DNA of 64,000 bases from Roseiarcus sp963807735 (GCA_963807735.1 CAWEDI010000004.1:248001-312000), one strand, 5' to 3'. Positions 36,854 to 46,450 are shown, numbered from the stretch's first letter. Program-made: numbers and translations. The notes: generated by a model from the sequence alone, not told the origin.

Positions 36854-37602
36854 GCGAAGTCGACCGCGGGCGTCCGTTGCTCAAAATCGAGGGTCTCGTC
36901 TCCGGCTATGACTCGGTCCAGGTCCTCGACGGGGTGTCGCTCCAGGTCTGCGAGGGCGAGCTCGTCGCGATTGTGGGCAGCAATGGCGCCGGGAAGAGCA
37001 CGCTCCTGAAGACGATATCCGGCCTGCTTCCTGTGACCCAGGGCACGATCGAGTTCGAGGGGCGCGTCTTGAATGGACTGGCGCCCCATCAGATCGTCGC
37101 GGCCGGTTTGCTCCACGTCGCCGAAGGGCGAAAGCTCTTCCGGGAGCAAAGCGTCCGGGCCAATCTCGACCTCGGCTTCTACGGCGCCGGCCTGTCTCGC
37201 AGCCGGGAGCGGGACCGGATCGAGTATGTCCTGGATATCTTCCCGGTTCTTGGCGAGAAGCTCGACCTGTTGAGTGGGTCGTTGTCCGGCGGTCAGCAGC
37301 AGATGCTGGCGATTGCACAGGCTCTGGTGCGCGCGCCGCGTCTACTGTTGCTGGACGAACCCTCGCTTGGGCTTGCGCCGGTGATCGTCGATCAGGTCTT
37401 GGAGGTTCTCAAGACGCTGCACCTGTCGGGGTGCGCCATCGTTCTGGTCGAGCAACTCGTCGAACGGGCGCTCGACATCGCCGATTTCGGCTACCTGGTC
37501 ACCCGTGGGCGCATATCAGGCAGCGGAACGGCCCGCGAACTTCGCGAAGGCGATCTCGTCAAGGAGGCGTATCTCGGCGCGAGCCCTCACAAACATCCCT
37601 GA
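36850..37602 (+). CDS. livF: LivF-type ABC ATPase
   Basis: Start 36850 (MSEVDRGRPLLKIEGLVSGYDSVQVLDGVSLQV), overlapping the fusion gene by four bases. Walker A GSNGAGKSTLLK, HVAEGRKLFREQSVRANLDLG, signature LSGGQQQML, Walker B LLLLDEPSLGLAP and LVEQLVERAL. At 250 residues it is the standard LivF size. It would dimerise with the LivG domain of the fusion. It is the last transporter gene, 177 bp before the dehydrogenase. Confidence 0.93.
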   Translation: MSEVDRGRPLLKIEGLVSGYDSVQVLDGVSLQVCEGELVAIVGSNGAGKSTLLKTISGLLPVTQGTIEFEGRVLNGLAPHQIVAAGLLHVAEGRKLFREQSVRANLDLGFYGAGLSRSRERDRIEYVLDIFPVLGEKLDLLSGSLSGGQQQMLAIAQALVRAPRLLLLDEPSLGLAPVIVDQVLEVLKTLHLSGCAIVLVEQLVERALDIADFGYLVTRGRISGSGTARELREGDLVKEAYLGASPHKHP

Positions 37603-37779
37603 GACCACGCTTCATTGAATGGATATGCCTTCAATCCCACCGGTCCGATCCCGAGCCGCCGATCCGTCTAGTCGGGAGCAAGCTGTGAGCCGAAGCGAGC
37701 ACCGGCGGATACAAGAGAACCATTGTCTAAACGCGCGCGAACGAGTCCGCGCCTCGCATCAGTGAGAAGGGAAATCAGG

Positions 37780-38574
37780 ATGCTCGAGAACCTGAGCGGC
37801 GAAACACAGCTCTATCCCATTATCGGCGACCCGATCGTCTACGTCAAAGCTCCTCAAAGGCTGTCGGCCAAGTTCGAGGCGCGAGGACATAACGGCATCT
37901 GCGTCCCGATGCAGGTGCCGGAGGGGCAGCTGGAAGCCGTCGTCCAGGGCCTCACGGCGGCGCCGAACGTGCGCGGCTTGCTGGTCACGATGCCGCACAA
38001 GAACTCGACCTTCCCGATGTGCGCCACAGCCTCGGAAACGTCGAGGCTGCTTGGCGTGGTCAGCGTGACCCGACGGAATCCGGATCAATCATGGCACGGC
38101 GATATGCTTGATGGCCTCGCTTTCGTGGCCGCGCAGCGCAAGCAGGGCGCGCGCTTGGAAGGCGCCCGCGTTCTGCAGATCGGCGCCGGAGGGGTCGGCA
38201 GTGCGATAGCCATCGCGTCGCTCGACGCGGGTGTCCGCGAGTTGATTCTTCACGACACCAATCAGCGCCGTCTCGCAGATCTCGTCGCCCTCCTTGCGCG
38301 CCGCGGCCGCGGCTCTGTTCTGGCGGGACCGCCCGACCCGAAAGATTGCGACGTCGTGTGCAACGCCACCCCGCTGGGCATGTCTTCCGAGGACCCGCTT
38401 CCCGTGGACGCCAAGCTGCTCGCCCCCTCGATGTTCGTCGGGGACGTGATCGCGGGACATGGCGTCACGCCGTTGCTTCAGGCGGCCAGGGCTGCGGGTT
38501 GCAAGACTGCCGACGGGGTGCAGATGGTCGAGGCGGTCATGGACATCATGCCCGATTTCCTGCTCGGCCGATGA
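37780..38574 (+). CDS. Shikimate dehydrogenase-like enzyme
   Basis: Start 37780 (MLENLSGETQLYPIIGDPIVYVKAP) follows AGAAGGGAAATC. AroE-family features are present: TMPHKNSTF with the catalytic Lys, NADP site LQIGAGGVGSAIAIASLDAG, and CNATPLGMSSEDPLP. The substrate segment differs from biosynthetic AroE: the usual HSxSP is YVKAP, and GxxMLxxQ is GVQMVEAV. It is therefore more likely a catabolic quinate/shikimate-type or related cyclic-acid dehydrogenase than the housekeeping enzyme. The ABC importer immediately upstream supports this. Confidence 0.8.
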   Translation: MLENLSGETQLYPIIGDPIVYVKAPQRLSAKFEARGHNGICVPMQVPEGQLEAVVQGLTAAPNVRGLLVTMPHKNSTFPMCATASETSRLLGVVSVTRRNPDQSWHGDMLDGLAFVAAQRKQGARLEGARVLQIGAGGVGSAIAIASLDAGVRELILHDTNQRRLADLVALLARRGRGSVLAGPPDPKDCDVVCNATPLGMSSEDPLPVDAKLLAPSMFVGDVIAGHGVTPLLQAARAAGCKTADGVQMVEAVMDIMPDFLLGR

Positions 38575-38730
38575 GGACGAGGAAGGGCCTCTGATAGTCC
38601 ATCGGCGCCGCACTCAAGGCGTTCAGCCCGGTAGAACGGTAGAAAGCCGGAATTGCCTCATCAACTCAGGCCAAGAAGGGCGCCGACCAATTTCTGGGTG
38701 GCCAGGATCGTTCTCGGCCGGTCGGCGCAC

Positions 38731-39483
38731 TCATTCCGCCTCGGAGAACAGCGCCTCGGCGCCGAGGACGTAGCTCGTGACGCCCGTCAGCGCAGTCAAC
38801 TGAAACACCGCCAGAATCTCCTGGACCGTCGCTCCCTGTTTCAGAGCATTCCTGATGTGAATCACTAGACCGGGCTCGTACATGTGGGTGATCGTGCAGT
38901 CGATCGCGATGCAGATGAGCTCGCGTTCCTTGTTGGACAAGGAGCCGTTTTTCCACGACTCCGTGGACAGCACGTTGAGCGCTGAAAAGTAGTCCGGCAT
39001 CGTGCGCGCGATGACGTCTCGTTGCTCGTTCCAGAACCCGCGCTCGCGGATGAAGTCGTCCTTGATCTTTTGCGCCGCCGGCGTGAGCGGGAAATCGACG
39101 GGGCGCCCTGCCGCCTGCAACTCCCGCACAAGAATCGGGAGGGACCAGTAGAGCGCGTGATTGCTGACCCCCGCGAGCGTGATCAGGACGTCGATGACGT
39201 CCCGGTCGGACGCACCGGCAGCCTTGGCGCGATCGACGTGGCGCTTGACGCCCGCGCCGTGCAGGGTCGTCGGCGTCGCGTTGAGGGCGAGGAGAACCAG
39301 CTCTCGCATGCGCGGGGACAGGGCGGAGCTCTTGCTCCCCGATCTCCAGAAACGCTCGGCGGCCGCATAGGCCGTGGGCGACGCGGCCCGCAGCGATTCG
39401 ACGATGCCATCGTTCGCGATCAGGTCGGAGAGTTGCTCCGACCCGGATTGCGGCGGAGACGCCGTGGAGCTTTCAGCCGACAT
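38731..39483 (-). CDS. Two-domain carboxymuconolactone-decarboxylase-family protein
   Basis: 250 residues, cytoplasmic. Domain 1: ALSPRMRELVLLALNATPTTLHGAGVKRHVDRAKAAGASDRDVIDVLITLAGV. Domain 2: LSNKERELICIAIDCTITHMYEPGLVIHIRNALKQGATVQEILAVFQLTALTGV. This ALN.. and HG.GVK.H layout is the gamma-CMD-like group common in aromatic catabolic clusters; no redox Cys pair is present. It opposes the dehydrogenase gene and precedes the aldehyde dehydrogenase gene's 3' end. Confidence 0.85.
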   Translation of the reverse strand: MSAESSTASPPQSGSEQLSDLIANDGIVESLRAASPTAYAAAERFWRSGSKSSALSPRMRELVLLALNATPTTLHGAGVKRHVDRAKAAGASDRDVIDVLITLAGVSNHALYWSLPILVRELQAAGRPVDFPLTPAAQKIKDDFIRERGFWNEQRDVIARTMPDYFSALNVLSTESWKNGSLSNKERELICIAIDCTITHMYEPGLVIHIRNALKQGATVQEILAVFQLTALTGVTSYVLGAEALFSEAE

Positions 39484-39573
39484 GACGAATTCCTTTCTCG
39501 CGACCTTCAGGGATGGCGGCTCGCTCGTGCGACCGGTCGGCGAATCCGTCGACCTCCCCGAGCGAGCCGCGAA

Positions 39574-41058
39574 TCAATCGACCTGGGACGCCGCAAGGGA
39601 ATCGGCGAAGGACTTCGGCACCCCTATCGCTTTCATCTCGACGTAGGCGTCAAGCCCTTCAAACCCGGCCTCGCGTCCGATGCCCGACTGCTTCACGCCT
39701 CCGATTGGCGAGTGGAAGCCCACGCCGCAGCCGTTGATCTCCACCACGCCCGTCTTGATGCGCCGGCCGAGTTCCAGCGCGCGCGGGACATCGGCGGAGA
39801 AGATTGCTCCGTTGAGCCCGTAGTCCGATTTGTTGGCGATGGCGACGGCCTCGTCCTCGTTGTCGAACGTCATGACGGACACCACGGGTCCGAAGATCTC
39901 CTCTTGCGCGATGGTGGCGCCGGGATCGACGCCGGCGAACACCGTCGGACGCACGAACCAGCCGTGATCCAGGCCGTCGGGGGTCCCAGGGCCGCCGCAG
40001 ACAAGACGGGCGCCCTCGGCGAGGCCGCGCTCGATGTAGCCCTGCACGCGGTCGCGCTGCCGGGCGGTCGCCATCGGGCCGATCTGAGTCGCGGGATCGA
40101 AGGGATCACCCACAGGCATCGAAACCACAAGCGCCTTCATGCGGTCGAGGAACTCGCCTTCCTTCTTTCTGGACACCACGACCCGAGTCTTGAGGCTGCA
40201 GATTTGGCCGGAGTTTCGGAACGAGCCCATGCGCAGCGACTCGACGGCGGCAGACAGGTCGGCGTCGTCGAGGATGAGGGCCGCCGACTTGCCCCCGAGC
40301 TCCAGCGTGATCGGCCGCACCAACTCTCCGCAGAGCGCGCCGAGCCGCCGACCGGCCAGGGTCGAGCCCGTAAACGAGACCTTGTCGACGCCGGGATGCA
40401 CGGCGAGATATTCGCTGACCTCCCTGTCGGCCGCGAGAATGCTGACCACGCCCTCCGGGATACCTGCCTCCGAAAGGATCTCGCCGAGGATGTAGCCGCT
40501 GAGCGGCGTCTCCTGGGCGGGCTTCAGAATCACGCAGTAGCCCATCAGGAGGGCGGGCGCGAGCTTCATCATCGTTGTCATCATCGGTACGTTCCAGTGC
40601 ACGATGGCGACGACCACGCCCTTCGGCTCGCGGAAAACCACGCCGTTGCCGGAACTCGCCTGTCGCAGCATCCAAGGTTCGCGGCTGGTCGCGAGCTCGA
40701 TGAACGAGCTGATCATCACGCGGGGGACCGCCGCCTGGATGTTGATTGACTGCGTGATGGGGCTCCCCATCTCCTGCGTAATGGTGCGGGCGAGGCGTTC
40801 ACGATGCTTCTCAAATCCTTCGCCGACGCGCCGCAGCACGGCCGTGCGCTCCTCTAGCGATAGCCGCGGCCAGGGCCCTTGATCGAACGCCTTGCGTGCG
40901 GCCGAGACGGCCTGGTCGACATCGCCCTTCGTCGGGTCGGGAAGCGTGGCGACGATCTCCTCGCTCCACGGCGAAATGACGTTGAACGTTCCGGCGCCGA
41001 GCGGCTTAGCCCAGGCCCCGCCGATGAAAAGCTCGCTGAAGACCTTGGGCGTATCCAT
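39574..41058 (-). CDS. NAD(P)-dependent aldehyde dehydrogenase
   Basis: Start 41058 (MDTPKVFSELFIGGAWAKP). About 494 residues, the normal length. Motifs: VVAIVHWNVPMMTTMMKLAPAL, FTGSTLAGRRLG (NAD binding), LELGGKSAALILDD (general-base Glu) and RNSGQICSLKTRVVV (catalytic Cys), with EEIFGPVVSVMTF. In the alpha superfamily Cys is usually followed by x-A/T; CSLKTR is slightly odd. It would oxidise a semialdehyde, possibly from the adjacent HpcH/HpaI aldolase. Confidence 0.92.
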   Translation of the reverse strand: MDTPKVFSELFIGGAWAKPLGAGTFNVISPWSEEIVATLPDPTKGDVDQAVSAARKAFDQGPWPRLSLEERTAVLRRVGEGFEKHRERLARTITQEMGSPITQSINIQAAVPRVMISSFIELATSREPWMLRQASSGNGVVFREPKGVVVAIVHWNVPMMTTMMKLAPALLMGYCVILKPAQETPLSGYILGEILSEAGIPEGVVSILAADREVSEYLAVHPGVDKVSFTGSTLAGRRLGALCGELVRPITLELGGKSAALILDDADLSAAVESLRMGSFRNSGQICSLKTRVVVSRKKEGEFLDRMKALVVSMPVGDPFDPATQIGPMATARQRDRVQGYIERGLAEGARLVCGGPGTPDGLDHGWFVRPTVFAGVDPGATIAQEEIFGPVVSVMTFDNEDEAVAIANKSDYGLNGAIFSADVPRALELGRRIKTGVVEINGCGVGFHSPIGGVKQSGIGREAGFEGLDAYVEMKAIGVPKSFADSLAASQVD

Positions 41059-41237
41059 GGTGGTGTCTCCTCTGACGCCGGGACGACGGCGACGGATCAT
41101 CTCGTGCGCAGCGACGTCTCGGCGTGGCATTCCGATCGTCTGCGGCCCAACGGCCTTCGCATCTTGGAGGGGTGGCTGTCAGGGCTCGCCATCCGGCTAC
41201 GCTCGCATTTCGCGAACAGCGGATCTCGGCGGCATGT

Positions 41238-41951
41238 TCACGATTCGACTCGTAAGGCGGCGCGATGGGCGCGCAAGCCCTCGGCTACATAGGTCACGTC
41301 AGACCCGAGCGTGACGACCTGGGCGGCCCATCCTGGGCCCGAAAGGCCACGCCCCATCGCGCCGGCTAAGAGATGGAGAGAAACCCATTTCCCGCTGCGC
41401 TGCGCGGCCGAGAAAATCCGGTCCTCGGCTTCAAGGACTTTGGCGTGGGTCCCTTGGCCCGGAAACCCGAATGATTTCGCGAGGTCCGTGCGCCCGCACT
41501 GAAACATGTGGACGCCGTCGATCGCTGCGATTTCCTCTAAGTCGGCGAGGGCTTCAACGCTTTCGATGTTGACGGATACGAGAGCTCCGCGCGCGGGCGC
41601 GTCTGCGCCGCCGATCGGCCAGACGAGTGCGTCGCCGGCCGAGCGAACGGCCTCGACGATCGTCCGCGCCTCGTTGGCGTCCTGGATGTCTGGAACCGAG
41701 AGGCTCTGCGCTCCAAGCCGCACGGCCTGTGCGATGTCGTCCGGCCGACTGGAGACCCTCACCGTGGGCGTCAGACCGACGGCCGCGGCGGCCGTCATTG
41801 TCCTGCTCAGCAGGGCTGCGTCGAAGGAGTGGTGTGCGCTGATCCTGACGAAGTCTATGCCCGTCTTGGCGAGTGCGGGCATCATGTCCCATGAGGCCTG
41901 CGATACGTACGTCCCAAACGCGACCTTTCCGGCGCGCACCAACAGCAGCAA
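41238..41951 (-). CDS. HpcH/HpaI-family aldolase, N-terminus uncertain
   Basis: VRAGKVAFGTYVSQASWDMMPALAKTGIDFVRISAHH begins the barrel. NIESVEALADLEEIAAIDGVHMFQCGRTDLAKSFGFPG holds the metal-binding Glu and Asp and the family signature. Usual length is about 250; here about 235 residues from a possible TTG at 41951 or GTG at 41939. Family members cleave 4-hydroxy-2-oxo acids to pyruvate and an aldehyde. Its start directly abuts the oppositely oriented SDR, whose start is also doubtful. Confidence 0.8.
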   Translation of the reverse strand: MLLLVRAGKVAFGTYVSQASWDMMPALAKTGIDFVRISAHHSFDAALLSRTMTAAAAVGLTPTVRVSSRPDDIAQAVRLGAQSLSVPDIQDANEARTIVEAVRSAGDALVWPIGGADAPARGALVSVNIESVEALADLEEIAAIDGVHMFQCGRTDLAKSFGFPGQGTHAKVLEAEDRIFSAAQRSGKWVSLHLLAGAMGRGLSGPGWAAQVVTLGSDVTYVAEGLRAHRAALRVES

Positions 41952-41960
41952 CTCGGCGTC

Positions 41961-42716
41961 GTGATCGGCGGCGGGAACGGGATCGGGGAAGCCTGTTCTC
42001 ACCTGATGGTGAAACGTGGATGGAAGGTGGTGGTTGCGGATTTCGACGGCGAGGCGGCGAATCGCGTCGCTTCCGAGATCGGCGCTCATGGCTATCAAGT
42101 CGACGTCAGAGATCGCGCAGCAGTGGAGGCGTTGGCCAAGGTTGTCGAACGCGACATCGGGCCGGTCCATTCGCTGATTGTTCCAGCGGCCGTCGTCCAA
42201 AACAGATATAAGCCGGACGAATTTCCGATGGAGGAATACCGTAATATCCTTGTAGTGAACATCGAGGGGACATTCAATTGCTGCACGGCGTTCGCTGCGG
42301 GAATGTTGGAGCGAAAGAAGGGCAGCATCGTTAATGTGGGATCCTCCACCAATTACTGCGGTCAACCGCTCCACGCCTACGGTCCAAGCAAGGCTGCCGT
42401 GGTGAACTTGACGCGCAGCTTGGCCGGGCAGTGGGGACGTTCAGGCATTCGGGTGAACTCGGTTTCTCCGGGTTTGACGTTGGTCAAGAGAGTCCTGGCC
42501 CGTCCTCCGGGCCGCTATGCAGGCAACGTGAACGATCATTTTGCGCTTGGGCGCCGGGTCGAGCCCTCTGAGGTCGCGGAGGCCATCGAGTTCCTCGCAT
42601 CCGATCGCGCGGCGGCGATCACAGGCATCGATCTCCTCGTCGACGCCGGTCTACTCGCGGCCAACGGCTGGAGCCTATACGGCGGAGTGCCTGGAACACC
42701 TGGCAGCCTCGCATAG
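41961..42716 (+). CDS. SDR-family dehydrogenase, possibly 5'-truncated
   Basis: From a GTG at 41961: MIGGGNGIGEACSHLMVKRGWKVVVADFDG. The SDR core follows with NVGSSTNYCG (Ser), YGPSK (Tyr-Lys) and VSPGLTLVKRVLARPPGRY, ending GIDLLVDAGLLAANG. The first beta strand (LGVV) is encoded just upstream without a start codon, so either GTG is used or the 5' end was lost. No ribosome site is evident. Probably part of the catabolic cluster. Confidence 0.8.
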   Translation: MIGGGNGIGEACSHLMVKRGWKVVVADFDGEAANRVASEIGAHGYQVDVRDRAAVEALAKVVERDIGPVHSLIVPAAVVQNRYKPDEFPMEEYRNILVVNIEGTFNCCTAFAAGMLERKKGSIVNVGSSTNYCGQPLHAYGPSKAAVVNLTRSLAGQWGRSGIRVNSVSPGLTLVKRVLARPPGRYAGNVNDHFALGRRVEPSEVAEAIEFLASDRAAAITGIDLLVDAGLLAANGWSLYGGVPGTPGSLA

Positions 42717-42982
42717 GTTGGTCGTGACACAAACATTTGTGTCTGCCGCCAGGCCAGCATGCCTGAGCCATCCTAAGGAACGCCGGGCATCGGCGCTTAC
42801 TTCAAGACGGCCCCTTGGGTATCGACGTCGGGCCGGTTTCCTTCACGCAGACTCCAGTTTGAGCGAAGGAGCTTTGCTTCTGGACGCGAGCCTTCATAGT
42901 TGGCGTCGATTCGCGCCTGAGGTACGCCGATAACAGGGCCGGTAATCCGAAGCGCTTCAACAAATAAGATCGGGAGGAGAGG

Positions 42983-44371
42983 ATGGATCAGGTAATGGGA
43001 GGCGCTGCGTCTCAGAAGGTGTCTCGGGAACGGGCGCGTATAGCCACCATGGCGAGCATGGTCGGCGCGGTGGCTGACTGGTACGACTACTTTCTCTACG
43101 GAACGGCCGCCGCTATCGTGTTTGGTCCGCTCTACTTCCCTGGCAGCGTTGCGCAGGGGACTCTGGCGGCGTTCGCCAGTTTCGCGGTGGGGTTCTTTTT
43201 TCGCCCCGTGGGCAGCGCCGTCTTCGGTCATTTCGGGGACAAGCTCGGAAGAAAGCGCATGCTCGTACTGACCTTGATGCTGATGGCGGGCGCAAGCACT
43301 CTGATGGGGCTGCTCCCAACGTACTCTCAGATCGGCATCGCGGCGCCCCTCTTGCTTGTTCTCCTTCGCGCCGTGCAAGGATTTGCCGTCGGCGGCGAGT
43401 ATGGCGGAGCGGCCCTCATGGCGGTTGAATCGGCCCCGCAGGGCGAAAAGGCTTTGCGCGGTAGTGTCGTGCAGAGCGGCGCGTTCCTGGGTCTTCTGCT
43501 CGCGAACGGCGTGTTCTTCCTTCTCTCCTCCTTGCTGCCGCAAGATGCTTTCAAGTCCTGGGGATGGCGGATCGCATTCCTTCTCAGCGCCGTCATCCTC
43601 TTTGTCGGCTATTGGGTACGGCGCGCGGCGCAAGACACCCCGGAGTTCGAACAGGCCAAGCAGGAAGGCAAGGTGGTGAAGGTTCCGCTGCTTGCAGCCA
43701 TGCAGAGGCAGCCGACATCCTTCCTGATCGTCGTCGGTCTCTACCTAGGAGCGAATGTCGCGACCTATACGGTGCTCACTTTTTCGATCGCATACGGTAC
43801 GGTGTATGCCCACGTCGGCAAGAGCGTGCTCCTCATCGCAACAACGATCGCCGCTGCGGCCGCCCTCTTCACCGTCCCGCTTGCCGGGAAATACGCTGAC
43901 AAGAACGGTTATATGCCGGTTTTTGTTTTCGGCGCCGTCTTGGCCGCAGTCATGGCGTTCCCGTTCTTTTGGAGCCTGAACAGCGGGAACTCCCTCCTCA
44001 TTGTGGTCGCCACGGTGGTTGTCCTAGCGGGCGCCGCCGTTTGCATGGTTTCGGTGCAGCAGCCGATCTTCACTGAACTTTTCGACACCGAGTTCCGTTA
44101 CAGCGGCGCGGGGTTCGCGTATGGTCTTGGTGGCGTGCTCGGAGGGCTCAGCCCCTTCATCGCGACCTACCTCGTGACCCTCGGGGGCGGTACGGATACA
44201 TACCCGGCTCTCTTTATGGCCGCGATTTCAATCGTCTCCCTCTTGACGGCCCTTGTTGTCCGGCGGCGGATCAACGGCATCTACCAGCGGGATACGGAAT
44301 TCTCGGCGACCCATGGAAGCGCGATGGCCAGTGTCACAGGCAATGGGTCAATCGGGGCTTCGAACCTGTGA
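42983..44371 (+). CDS. MHS-family (metabolite:H+) symporter
   Basis: 462 residues, 12 helices. VADWYDYFLYGTAAAIVFGPLYFP and FFRPVGSAVFGHFGDKLGRKRML (motif A) with QGFAVGGEYGGAALMAVESAP are diagnostic of the MHS family (ShiA, ProP, KgtP, citrate transporters). GGAGAGG precedes ATG 42983. Together with the AroE-like enzyme a shikimate/quinate or dicarboxylate substrate is plausible. It gives the cluster a second, proton-driven uptake route besides the ABC importer. Confidence 0.92.
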   Translation: MDQVMGGAASQKVSRERARIATMASMVGAVADWYDYFLYGTAAAIVFGPLYFPGSVAQGTLAAFASFAVGFFFRPVGSAVFGHFGDKLGRKRMLVLTLMLMAGASTLMGLLPTYSQIGIAAPLLLVLLRAVQGFAVGGEYGGAALMAVESAPQGEKALRGSVVQSGAFLGLLLANGVFFLLSSLLPQDAFKSWGWRIAFLLSAVILFVGYWVRRAAQDTPEFEQAKQEGKVVKVPLLAAMQRQPTSFLIVVGLYLGANVATYTVLTFSIAYGTVYAHVGKSVLLIATTIAAAAALFTVPLAGKYADKNGYMPVFVFGAVLAAVMAFPFFWSLNSGNSLLIVVATVVVLAGAAVCMVSVQQPIFTELFDTEFRYSGAGFAYGLGGVLGGLSPFIATYLVTLGGGTDTYPALFMAAISIVSLLTALVVRRRINGIYQRDTEFSATHGSAMASVTGNGSIGASNL

Positions 44372-44534
44372 TCCGGCTCTCGCGGCGAGTTGTCGACGTC
44401 ACCGCGTGAGGGCGCGTCCCGGGAGTAGCAGACGTGAATTAGCGCCTGATCGCGACAGACACCGTCCGCGCGTCCTCACAGCGCCTGGTCGTAGTCGAGC
44501 AGCTTTAAGAAACAAGGGAATCGGAGAACACGTT

Positions 44535-45530
44535 ATGCAAACCTACCCCGGTTCGGTCCGCACCATTCTGGAGCCGGACCTCCCGATCATCGACTCGCAT
44601 CATCATCTTCGCGACCGCCGCGACAGCTACTACATGTTCGATGATTACGTGCAGGACGTTCAGCGCGGTCACAATATCGTGGCGTCCGTCTACGTCGAGT
44701 GCATGACGATGCATCGGCTGGACGGCCCGGAGGTGCTTCGACCGATCGGCGAGATCGAATTCGCAAATGGCGTCGCGGCGGTCAGCGCCGCGGGCAAGTA
44801 CGGTCCATGCCGCATCGCAGCCGCTATCGTCGGCTATGCTGACCTGAGACACGGCGATGCGGTCGGCGAGTTGCTGGACCGTGGACTTGCGGCTGCCCCT
44901 GATCGACTGCGTGGTATACGTCAATGCACGATGGAGGAGACCGACCCGGAGGTCTGGCGGTACGTTCCCCATCCGTCGCCGCAGGGTATCCTGAGTCATC
45001 CCCAATTTCGCTCTGGCCTGAAGCAGCTGGCCTCGCGCGATCTCGTCTTCGACACCGCGGTCTTCTATCGCCAACTGCCGGATATCGCGCGCATCGCGGA
45101 CCAGTTTCCGAACTTGACGATAGTGCTGAACCACGTTGGACAAGCCACGGGATTGACGGATCCGAACCGTGCAGCGGAGGTGTTCGCGATATGGCGAGAG
45201 AACATGTCCGCCCTGGCGCAGCGCCCGAACGTCATGTGCAAGGTTGGTGGAATGGGGCAGCCCTACTTCGGATTCGGTTTCGAGCTCCGAGATAAGCTTC
45301 CCACCTATCTTGAGCTTGCATCCGTCTGGCGGCCTTGGGCCGAGACGGCGATCGAGATCTTCGGCGTCGAGCGCTGTATGATGGAAAGCAATTACCCCGC
45401 TGATCGGCGTTCCTGCGACTTTGTGACCCTATGGAATGCGCTGAAGCACATCGTCACAAGCGCGTCCCGGAGCGACAAGAACGCGTTGTTTCACGATAAC
45501 GCGGCGCGCGTCTACCGCATCTCCAACTGA
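44535..45530 (+). CDS. Amidohydrolase-family 2 (metal-dependent) hydrolase
   Basis: Start 44535 (MQTYPGSVRTILEPDLPIIDSHHHLRDRRDSYYMFDDYV). HxH metal ligands lie in DSHHHL, a central His in LNHVGQATG and the late Asp in SNYPADRRS. This is the PF04909 pattern of decarboxylases and lactonases such as 2-pyrone-4,6-dicarboxylate lactonase. 331 residues. It may open a lactone or decarboxylate a ring product in the pathway. The 163 bp between it and the symporter holds no gene. Confidence 0.88.
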   Translation: MQTYPGSVRTILEPDLPIIDSHHHLRDRRDSYYMFDDYVQDVQRGHNIVASVYVECMTMHRLDGPEVLRPIGEIEFANGVAAVSAAGKYGPCRIAAAIVGYADLRHGDAVGELLDRGLAAAPDRLRGIRQCTMEETDPEVWRYVPHPSPQGILSHPQFRSGLKQLASRDLVFDTAVFYRQLPDIARIADQFPNLTIVLNHVGQATGLTDPNRAAEVFAIWRENMSALAQRPNVMCKVGGMGQPYFGFGFELRDKLPTYLELASVWRPWAETAIEIFGVERCMMESNYPADRRSCDFVTLWNALKHIVTSASRSDKNALFHDNAARVYRISN

Positions 45531-45611
45531 CGGCCTTTCCAACCGTGTGCTGGGCGCTCATCTCGGCGTCATCAGCAGGGTGTGTCGATTTCCGCGCTAG
45601 GATTCCACCTA

Positions 45612-46450
45612 GGGTCCGGACTTATTCAAATCCACCAAGTCACGGCAGCTGCGATGAAGACTGAGGCGGCGAAAGTCGCTGCGAGCTTGTCGTACCTCGT
45701 GGCGACGCGGCGCCAGTCTTTCAGGCGGCAGAACATCCGCTCGACGAGATTGCGCTCTCGATAGAGCGTTTTGTTGAACGGATGAGGGTTTTTGCGGGTT
45801 GGATTGTTTGGAATGACCGGCAGAGTGCCGCGGTCGGTGAGAAACTGTCGAAAAGCCTTGCTGTCGTAGGCGGCGTCGGCGGCGCAAATGGCGGCTGGCG
45901 GCAAGGGTTCGATGAGCCCTTCGGCGGCGCGGACGTCGCCGAGTTGCCCTGGTGTGACCTCAAGAGCTATCGGTCGGCCGTCGCCATCGACGACAGCGTG
46001 GATTTTCGTCGTGCGGCCGCCGCGCGAGCGGCCAATCGCCTGATTTTGCGCCCCCCTTTTCCGCCCGCCGCGCTGCGGTGAGCTTTCGAGGAGGTCGAGT
46101 CGATCAGATGCGCGTCGCCGGGCGCGACCTCGACAAGCTGGGCAAACAGCCGCCGCCAGACGCCCTGCTCCGTCCAGCGCCGAAATCGATTGTAGATCGT
46201 GGTGTGCGGACCATACACAGCCGGGCAGTCGCGCCAGCGGCAACCGCATTTCAGAACGTGCACGATTCCGCTGAGAACGCGCCGGTCATCCACGCGGTGA
46301 GCGCCGGGGCGGTTTTTCGGCAACAGCGGCTCGATGTTCGCCCACTGCTCGTCGGTGAACCCAAATTCGTTTGCCATGGTCTCAAGCTCCCTTTAGAAGC
46401 TTGAATCACAATAGCCGCACTCCATCAATGGTTTGGTCGGGTTCGGACCC
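45612..46450 (-). mobile_element. IS5-family (IS427-type) element
   Basis: 839 bp with terminal repeats GGGTCCGGAC at 45612 and GTTCGGACCC at 46450, flanked by CTA and TAG, i.e. inserted in a CTAG with TA duplicated. The right-hand CTAG is also the outer border of the adjacent IS110/MITE complex, so the IS5 landed on the MITE's target duplication. Confidence 0.85.
45626..46377 (-). CDS. IS5/IS427 transposase made from two overlapping frames
   Basis: OrfA from ATG 46377 (MANEFGFTDEQWANIEPLLP) includes HLIDSTSSKAHRSA (first Asp). A -1 shift at AAAAGGGGGG (near 46050-46059) leads to OrfB with GGRTTKIHAVVDGDGRP, AADAAYDSKAFRQ (second Asp) and NLVERMFCRLKDWRRVATRYDKLAATF (Glu). This two-frame arrangement is normal for IS427-type members, so the gene is likely functional. 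Confidence 0.82.

Noticed and set aside
39022..40749. 575-codon open frame on the plus strand opposite the CMD and aldehyde dehydrogenase genes
   Set aside because: It is antisense to two well-supported genes, has no family resemblance and is rich in Arg, Gly, Asp and Glu, as expected from antisense frames in GC-rich DNA.
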